Below, one piece after another: positions 59,096 through 64,000 of a stretch of 64,000 bases of DNA (positions are counted from its first letter, which is position 1; every line of letters begins with the position of its first letter). A model generated the notes under the pieces. It worked only from the letters and a program-made list of their open reading frames with translations. It was not told where the DNA came from and ran no database searches. This DNA is from Azospirillum formosense (GTDB lineage: Bacteria > Pseudomonadota > Alphaproteobacteria > Azospirillales > Azospirillaceae), in assembly GCF_040500525.1 (NCBI RefSeq), contig NZ_CP159405.1, positions 186,001 through 250,000 of the forward strand, given 5' to 3'. The position numbers were made by a program, and so were the translations under genes.

Positions 59096-61623
59096 CCCCA
59101 CCGCTCGACGATGCCGCCCTGCCCAACCGCCTGCCGCGCCCGAAAGAGGAGCTGGAGGCGCTGAAGCGCGCCTGGAAACCGACCTCCGGCCTCGGTCTGC
59201 TGAAGGAGGTGAACAACAACATCATCGGGGTGATGTACATCGGCACGGCGCTGCTGTTCTTCGTCATCTCGGGCACGCTGGCGCTGGTCATGCGGACGCA
59301 GCTCGCCGTGCCGGAAAACGACGTGCTGGGGCACAGCCTCTACAACCAGTTCTTCACCGTGCACGGCACGGGCATGATGTTCCTGTTCGCCGTGCCGATC
59401 GTCGAAGCCATCGGTGTCTTCCTGCTGCCCTCCATGCTGGCGGCGCGCGACCTGCCCTTTCCGCGCCTGTCGGCCTTCGCCTTCTGGGCCTATCTGTTCG
59501 GCGGTCTGGCCTTCTTCTGCTCGCTGATCTTCGAGGTGGCGCCGGACGGCGGCTGGTTCATGTACCCGCCGCTGACCAGCATGAAGTTCTCGCCCGGCAT
59601 CAACGCCGATTTCTGGCTGCTCGGGATCGGCTTCATCGAGATCTCGGCCATCGCCGGGGCCATCGAGATCATCGTCGGCATCCTGCGCACCCGGCCGCCC
59701 GGCATGACGCTGGACAAGATCCCGGTCTATTGCTGGTCGATGCTGGTCATGGCCGGCATGATCGTCTTCGCCTTCCCGGCGGTGATCATCGCGACCGCGC
59801 TGCTGGAGATCGAGCGCGCCTTCGACTGGCCCTTCTTCATCGCGGAGCGGGGCGGCGACCCGCTGCTCTGGCAGCACCTGTTCTGGTTCTTCGGCCATCC
59901 GGAGGTCTACATCATCTTCCTGCCGGCGGCGGGGCTGGTGTCGATGATGGTGCCGGCGCTGGCGCAGCGGCCGCTGGTCGGCCACGACTGGGTGGTGGTG
60001 GCGCTGGTCGGCACCGGCTTCTTCAGCTTCGGCCTGTGGGTGCACCACATGTTCGCCACCGGCATCCCACCGCTGAGCCTGAGCTTCTTCTCCGCCGCCA
60101 GCATGGCCGTGTCGGTGCCCGCCGGCATCCAGGTCTTCGCCTGGATCGCCACGCTGGGCAAGGGGCGGCTGCAATGGACGGTGGCGACGTGGTTCCTGCT
60201 GGGCTTCCTGTTCATCTTCGTGGCCGGCGGCCTGACCGGCGTGATGGTGGCGGTCATCCCCTTCGACTGGCAGGCCCATGACAGCTACTTCGTGGTGGCG
60301 CACCTGCATTATGTGCTGATCGGCGGCATGGTCTTCCCGGTCTTCGCCGGACTGTATCACTGGTGGCCGACGCTGAAGGGCACCATGCTGTCGGAGCGGC
60401 TGGGGCGCTGGGCCTTCTGGATGATGTTCATCGGCTTCAACGTCGCCTTCTTCCCCATGCACGTCAGCGGCCTGATGGGCATGCCGCGCCGCGTCTACAC
60501 CTACCCGGGGGATCTCGGCTGGAACGTCCTGAACATGGTCTCGACCGTCGGGGCCTTCGTGATGGCCTTCGGCGTCCTGCTGGTGCTGATCGACATGGCG
60601 CGCGACGCCTTCGGCCGGGGGCGCCCGGCGCCGGAGAATCCGTGGAAGGCGGGAACGCTGGAGTGGATTCCGAACGACGACTACGCGACGCGCAGCATCC
60701 CGCACGTTCGCTCGCTCTACCCGCTGTGGGACAACCCCAACCTGTCGCGCGAGGTGCAGGAGGGCGCCCATTACCTGCCCGGCGCCCCGACCCGCCGGCG
60801 GGAGACCATCGTGACCAGCCCGATCGAGGCGCGGCCCCAGTATCTGATGCCGATGCCCGGCCCGCACTGGAGCCATTTCCTCGCCGGGCTGTTCACCGCC
60901 GCCCACTTCATCTGTCTGGCCGTGCAGCTCTACTGGGTGTCGCTGGTGCCGGGGGTGCTGGCCATCGCCTCGGTCTTCTGGTGGGTGTGGAGCCTGGACA
61001 AGGGGGCCGACCACCCGCCGCAGGACGTCGGCGGCGGCTGGCGGGTGCCGGTCTATCTCCAGGGATCTGAGAACCATTCCTGGTGGGGGACGGCGGTCCT
61101 GCTGCTGGTCGACGGGACGGCCTTCGCCTGCCTGTGCTTCACCTACGTCTTCCTGTGGACGGTCAGCCCGGACGTCTGGCCGGCGGGCACCGACGCCCTG
61201 CCGGGGCTGGGATGGCTGTTCGGCGAGGCGGGGCTCTGGATCGTGGCGGCGGGGACGATGCTGCTGGCGAGCCGCGCCGTGGCCGGCAACCGTCCCTGGG
61301 CGATGCGGGGACTGCTGCTCGCCGGTCTCCTGCTGATGCTGGCCGCCGCGGTGGCCGAGCCCTACAACCGCATCGGCAGCGGCCTCGTGGCGTCGGAAAG
61401 CGCCTATGGCGCCATCGTCTACATGCTGGCCTCCTGGCAGGTCTTCCACGTCGTGATCCTGGTCCTGATGACCGGCTTCACGCTGGCGCGCTCCGTCGCC
61501 GGGCGGCTGCACGCGCAGCGCCGCGTCACCTTCGACAACGTGATGCTGGTGTGGCTCTACACCTGCGGTCAGGGGATCGTGTCCCTTCTGCTGGTGCATC
61601 TGTTCCCGCGTCTGGCGGTGTGA
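59092..61623 (+). CDS. ctaD: Cytochrome c oxidase, fused subunits I and III
   Basis: 843 aa. Residues about 1-600 are subunit I: the heme/copper ligands include HGTGMMFLFAVP, the HPEVYIIFLPAAG segment with the proton-channel Glu and CuB His, WVHHMFATG (CuB His pair) and VVAHLHYVLIGG. Residues about 600-843 are subunit III-like helices (WWGTAVLLLVDGTAFACLCF, SWQVFHVVILVLM). Such fusions are known in caa3/ba-type oxidases. It is the catalytic proton-pumping core and follows coxB directly. No heme-A synthase or assembly genes are adjacent. Confidence 0.94.
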   Translation: MTPPLDDAALPNRLPRPKEELEALKRAWKPTSGLGLLKEVNNNIIGVMYIGTALLFFVISGTLALVMRTQLAVPENDVLGHSLYNQFFTVHGTGMMFLFAVPIVEAIGVFLLPSMLAARDLPFPRLSAFAFWAYLFGGLAFFCSLIFEVAPDGGWFMYPPLTSMKFSPGINADFWLLGIGFIEISAIAGAIEIIVGILRTRPPGMTLDKIPVYCWSMLVMAGMIVFAFPAVIIATALLEIERAFDWPFFIAERGGDPLLWQHLFWFFGHPEVYIIFLPAAGLVSMMVPALAQRPLVGHDWVVVALVGTGFFSFGLWVHHMFATGIPPLSLSFFSAASMAVSVPAGIQVFAWIATLGKGRLQWTVATWFLLGFLFIFVAGGLTGVMVAVIPFDWQAHDSYFVVAHLHYVLIGGMVFPVFAGLYHWWPTLKGTMLSERLGRWAFWMMFIGFNVAFFPMHVSGLMGMPRRVYTYPGDLGWNVLNMVSTVGAFVMAFGVLLVLIDMARDAFGRGRPAPENPWKAGTLEWIPNDDYATRSIPHVRSLYPLWDNPNLSREVQEGAHYLPGAPTRRRETIVTSPIEARPQYLMPMPGPHWSHFLAGLFTAAHFICLAVQLYWVSLVPGVLAIASVFWWVWSLDKGADHPPQDVGGGWRVPVYLQGSENHSWWGTAVLLLVDGTAFACLCFTYVFLWTVSPDVWPAGTDALPGLGWLFGEAGLWIVAAGTMLLASRAVAGNRPWAMRGLLLAGLLLMLAAAVAEPYNRIGSGLVASESAYGAIVYMLASWQVFHVVILVLMTGFTLARSVAGRLHAQRRVTFDNVMLVWLYTCGQGIVSLLLVHLFPRLAV

Positions 61624-61646
61624 GGCCGGAATTTGTGAGGTAAAGC

Positions 61647-62006
61647 ATGGAGAAAACGGCGTTCACCGCGACGTTCACCGGGATGGTGTCGGCCTTCCTG
61701 ATCTGGGCGGCCCATTTCGCGGCGGTCTACGGCATCAACGGCCTGATCTGCGCCCGCGAATGGGACGGGGTGGAACTGTACGGCCACCCCGTCGCGGTGG
61801 TGCTGGTCCTCGGCGCCACGGCGGTCGCCCTGCTTCTGGCCGCAGGCGTGCTGGCGGCGGCGCTGTGGGGCGCCGCTCCGGGCCGGCGGACCAGCGAGGA
61901 CCCGCGCCGCTTCATCCGCCTGTTCACCGCGCTCGCCGCCGCGGGGGCGCTGGTCGCCATCCTGTGGAACGGGCTTCCCGCCCTGCAGGTGCCGGCCTGC
62001 GGCTAG
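61647..62006 (+). CDS. Small membrane protein of the oxidase operon
   Basis: 119 aa with three membrane helices (about 9-30, 46-72, 92-112). It starts 23 bp after the oxidase gene with GAGG upstream of the ATG, so it is co-transcribed. FLIWAAHFAAVYGINGLICA is its most distinctive part. It may be a small oxidase subunit or assembly factor; no family is recognised with confidence. Confidence 0.7.
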   Translation: MEKTAFTATFTGMVSAFLIWAAHFAAVYGINGLICAREWDGVELYGHPVAVVLVLGATAVALLLAAGVLAAALWGAAPGRRTSEDPRRFIRLFTALAAAGALVAILWNGLPALQVPACG

Positions 62007-62016
62007 CCCGGCCGCC

Positions 62017-62880
62017 TCACTCCGGAATCAGGCGGCGGTAAAGGTGCCATGTGGCGTGGCCGAGCACCGGCATGACGATCACCAGCCCGACGAAGGCGGG
62101 CAGCGAGCCGAGCAGCAGCCCGCCCGCCACGATCAGGCCCCACAGCGCCATGGGTTCGGGATTCCTCAGCGTGGCGCGGACGGAGGTGCGGATGGCCGTC
62201 GCCACGCCGACCCGGCGGTCCATGAGGAGCGGGAAGCTGACCACGCTGATCGCCAGCGCCAGGACGGCGAACAGGAAGCCGACCCCGACCCCCAGCACGA
62301 TCATGCTCCAGCCGGCGCGGGTGGTGAACAGGGCGTGGGTGAAGGCGCTCCAGCCCTCCGGCGCCAGCGGGGCGAGGGTCGCCATGTAGATGAGCTGTGC
62401 GGCCACCAGCCACAGCAGGAACACCGCCGTCAGGATCGCCCCCATCGCCAGGATCGCCCCGAAGGCCGGGGAGCGCGCCACCGCGAAGGCGTCCGCCCAG
62501 GACACTCGGTCGCCCCGCTCGCGCCGGCGGCTCATCTCGTAGAGGCCGACCGCGGCGAAGGGGCCGATCAGCACGAAGCCGGAGGCCAGCGGGAACAGCA
62601 GGTGCAGCGCGTTCCCGTCGAGCAGCAGTTCGGCCAGCAGCAGCCCGACCAGCGGGTAGATCAGCGCGATGAAGAGGACGTCGGTGCGGCAGGCCATGAA
62701 GTCATGGAGCCCTTTCCTCAGCGCGTCGCGCAGGTCATCGCTGCGGATGCGCCGCACCGTGGGCTCCAGGGCCGTCCGTTCCCGCGCCGGCGGGGCGATG
62801 GCGTGGCCCGCCTCGGCCAAGCCGTGGGACCAGGATTTGAAATGGGCCGCTCCCCATTCCGCAGGGTTTCGGATGGTCAT
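62017..62880 (-). CDS. DUF2189 family membrane protein
   Basis: 287 aa with about six membrane helices. The DUF2189 pattern is visible: a cytoplasmic N-terminus with VRRIRSDDLRDALRKGLHDF, then helices with DVLFIALIYPLVGLLLAELL, the FVLIGPFAAVGLYEMSRRRE segment with RGDRVSWADAF, and a late FPLLMDRRVGVATAIRTSVR. Function unknown. It converges on the oxidase operon with a 10-bp gap. Confidence 0.85.
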   Translation of the reverse strand: MTIRNPAEWGAAHFKSWSHGLAEAGHAIAPPARERTALEPTVRRIRSDDLRDALRKGLHDFMACRTDVLFIALIYPLVGLLLAELLLDGNALHLLFPLASGFVLIGPFAAVGLYEMSRRRERGDRVSWADAFAVARSPAFGAILAMGAILTAVFLLWLVAAQLIYMATLAPLAPEGWSAFTHALFTTRAGWSMIVLGVGVGFLFAVLALAISVVSFPLLMDRRVGVATAIRTSVRATLRNPEPMALWGLIVAGGLLLGSLPAFVGLVIVMPVLGHATWHLYRRLIPE

Positions 62881-63116
62881 GTCCGTTCCTCCCGAACCGT
62901 TCGTTCAGGGGGTGCGAGCCCGCCCGTGCCCGGTCGCGGCCTTCGCTGTCGCGGCCCGGCGGTCACAGGAGGTCCCGCGCCCCGCCATGCAGGGATGATA
63001 CGCCGACGAATGGTTGGGGGCACTGTTCATTGGGGGAGGGGAGGGAGCCGGGTTTTCCGGAGCCGGCGCCTGTCCTATTGTCCTTCGCCTCATGGGAAAC
63101 GACACCGGGGATGGGA

Positions 63117-63410
63117 ATGGCGGAAAAGGAAGACCGCAAGGCCGTGCTGGCCCGCATTCATGGCAAGGTGCAGGGCGTGTGGTACCGCGGCTGGACCGTG
63201 GACGCTGCGAACCGGCTGGGGCTGGCCGGCTGGGTGCGCAACCGCGGCGACGGCACGGTGGAGGCGCTGTTCGCCGGCCCGGCGGACGCCGTGGACCGGA
63301 TGCTGGAGGCCTGCCGCCGCGGCCCCTCCGCCGCCATTGTCAGCGACATCGCCGTGGAGCCGGTCCGCGACCCCGGCCCGGGCGTCTTCGAGCAGCGTCC
63401 GACGCAGTGA
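63117..63410 (+). CDS. acyP: Acylphosphatase
   Basis: 97 aa, hydrolyses carboxyl-phosphate bonds. Catalytic residues are in the family signature: ARIHGKVQGVWYRGWTVDAA with the active Arg and GLAGWVRNRGDGTVEALFAG with the active Asn. The length is normal. ATG 63117 is preferred because GGGGATGG lies just upstream; ATG 63111 is two codons earlier and equally possible. It stands alone on the plus strand. Confidence 0.93.
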   Translation: MAEKEDRKAVLARIHGKVQGVWYRGWTVDAANRLGLAGWVRNRGDGTVEALFAGPADAVDRMLEACRRGPSAAIVSDIAVEPVRDPGPGVFEQRPTQ

Positions 63411-63499
63411 CGCGGGTGGGATGGCCGGGCGTGATGGTTAGCGTTCTGTTAGCCATGCGGGGGCTAGGCTGACCGGTGTGGATGAGGGGCGGATCGCCT

Positions 63500-63585
63500 T
63501 GCCCCCACCCCGGCCCTCCCCCGCTGCGCAGGGGAGGGAGGATGGTCCCCTCCCCTGCGAAGCGGGGGAGGGTTAGGGAGGGGGC
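63500..63585. repeat. GC-rich palindromic intergenic repeat, family A copy 3
   Basis: CCCTCCCCCGCTGCGCAGGG and CCCCTGCGAAGCGGGGGAGG followed by GTTAGGGAGGGGGC. Nearly identical to 12030-12107 in its right half. It ends 13 bp before the ATG of the next gene, so it may affect that gene's translation. Confidence 0.85.
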
Positions 63586-63597
63586 ACTCGGGTCGGG

Positions 63598-64000
63598 ATG
63601 GGCGGCAAAAGGCCAAAATCAGCGCTCCGGCTCCTGCGCGGCACGCTTCTGTCGCTCGGCTTGCTGACGACCGGAGCCGCCTGGGCCAAGGGACCGCTCG
63701 ACCGGACGGAGCCGGGGCACATGCCGCCGGTGCCGCCCGGCGGCTACGACCTGCCGCTGGCGCCACCGGTGGTCCAGTACCCCTTGCCGCCGCAATGGGT
63801 GACGATCCGCTCCACCCAGGACTGGCGGCACGCCGGCACCTTCGAGAAGGAACTGAGCAAGTCCTGCGCCGCCCGCCAGTTCCGGGAGCAGATGCCCATG
63901 CGCTACCGCGCCATCTTCAAGGGCGAGGTCCTGGGGGTCGCCTTCGGCCATGGCCTGAACCTGCACGACCCGAAGAAGCAGGCGAACCGCAAGCTGATCT
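63598..64000 (+). CDS. Secreted protein of unknown function (3' end cut by window)
   Basis: The frame from ATG 63598 is open to the window edge (134 codons). A signal peptide (about 1-30, basic start then LLSLGLLTTGAAWA) is followed by a Pro-rich segment and a folded part containing WVTIRSTQDWRHAGTFEKEL, a lone Cys in SKSCAARQF, and RYRAIFKGEVLGVAFGHGLN. No family is recognised. The palindromic repeat lies just before the start, and no clear ribosome-binding site separates them apart from GGTCGGG. Confidence 0.6.
   Translation, partial: MGGKRPKSALRLLRGTLLSLGLLTTGAAWAKGPLDRTEPGHMPPVPPGGYDLPLAPPVVQYPLPPQWVTIRSTQDWRHAGTFEKELSKSCAARQFREQMPMRYRAIFKGEVLGVAFGHGLNLHDPKKQANRKLI

Overview
The window is GC-rich (roughly 68-70%) chromosomal or megachromid DNA of an alphaproteobacterium. 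The gene content fits Azospirillum or a close relative in the Rhodospirillales: periplasmic nitrate reductase genes, an alphaproteobacterial flagellar cluster with MotE-like and DUF6468 proteins, a CtrA-type winged-helix regulator and many ABC and RND transporters. The genus is an inference; no rRNA or marker gene confirms it. I see no prophage, insertion sequence or CRISPR array. The only mobile-like elements are short GC-rich palindromic intergenic repeats.

Layout. 1-1068: end of a nap operon (napB partial, napC) closed by a strong terminator. 1144-11977: flagellar island in two divergent units, leftward fliL-fliM-DUF6468-motE-like-fliK-flgD and rightward fliF-fliH-fliN-fliP-small protein-fliG-uncharacterised protein. 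12124-21507: a CtrA-like regulator with a degenerate receiver, a coiled-coil protein, a lipoprotein, a methyltransferase, an alpha/beta hydrolase lacking its usual serine, MarC, an amino-acid dehydrogenase, DUF2076, an AI-2E family transporter and a HAD phosphatase. The phosphatase is followed by a lipid kinase that appears to start at CTG. 22479-27885: hexuronate/pectin catabolism (kduD, kduI, GntR regulator, kdgT, small protein, gap).

28199-37528: a large MscS-like channel, tRNA-Leu(CAG), tRNA-Ala(GGC), a PQQ-type sugar dehydrogenase, DUF1127, a SpoU methyltransferase, oxyR/catalase and an HxlR/quinone-reductase pair. 37610-42600: TetR-controlled RND efflux operon. 42785-47382: a small secreted His-rich protein, a multicopper oxidase, and a two-gene unit of polysaccharide pyruvyl transferase plus PP-loop ATPase. 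47345-50699: modA with a frameshifted modB, a decayed tagaturonate-reductase-like remnant and galM. 50926-56079: an acyl-CoA ligase/metNIQ operon plus a second metQ. 56154-62880: a small protein, a triheme cytochrome c divergent from a caa3-type oxidase (coxB with fused cytochrome c, fused subunit I+III), and DUF2189. 63117-64000: acylphosphatase and a truncated secreted protein.

How genes work together. The most informative regulatory signal is a 15-bp near-palindrome (CTRATATAYTARTAT on the coding strand). It occurs at four promoters: the GntR gene (leading into kduI-kduD), kdgT, gap and galM (leading into the tagaturonate reductase remnant). This outlines a local hexuronate/KDG regulon. 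Other local regulator-target pairs show matching operators: oxyR/catalase (ATAG-N7-CTAT), the HxlR gene with its quinone reductase, and TetR with its efflux operon. All functional calls rest on reading the sequence and on family knowledge; no database search was run.
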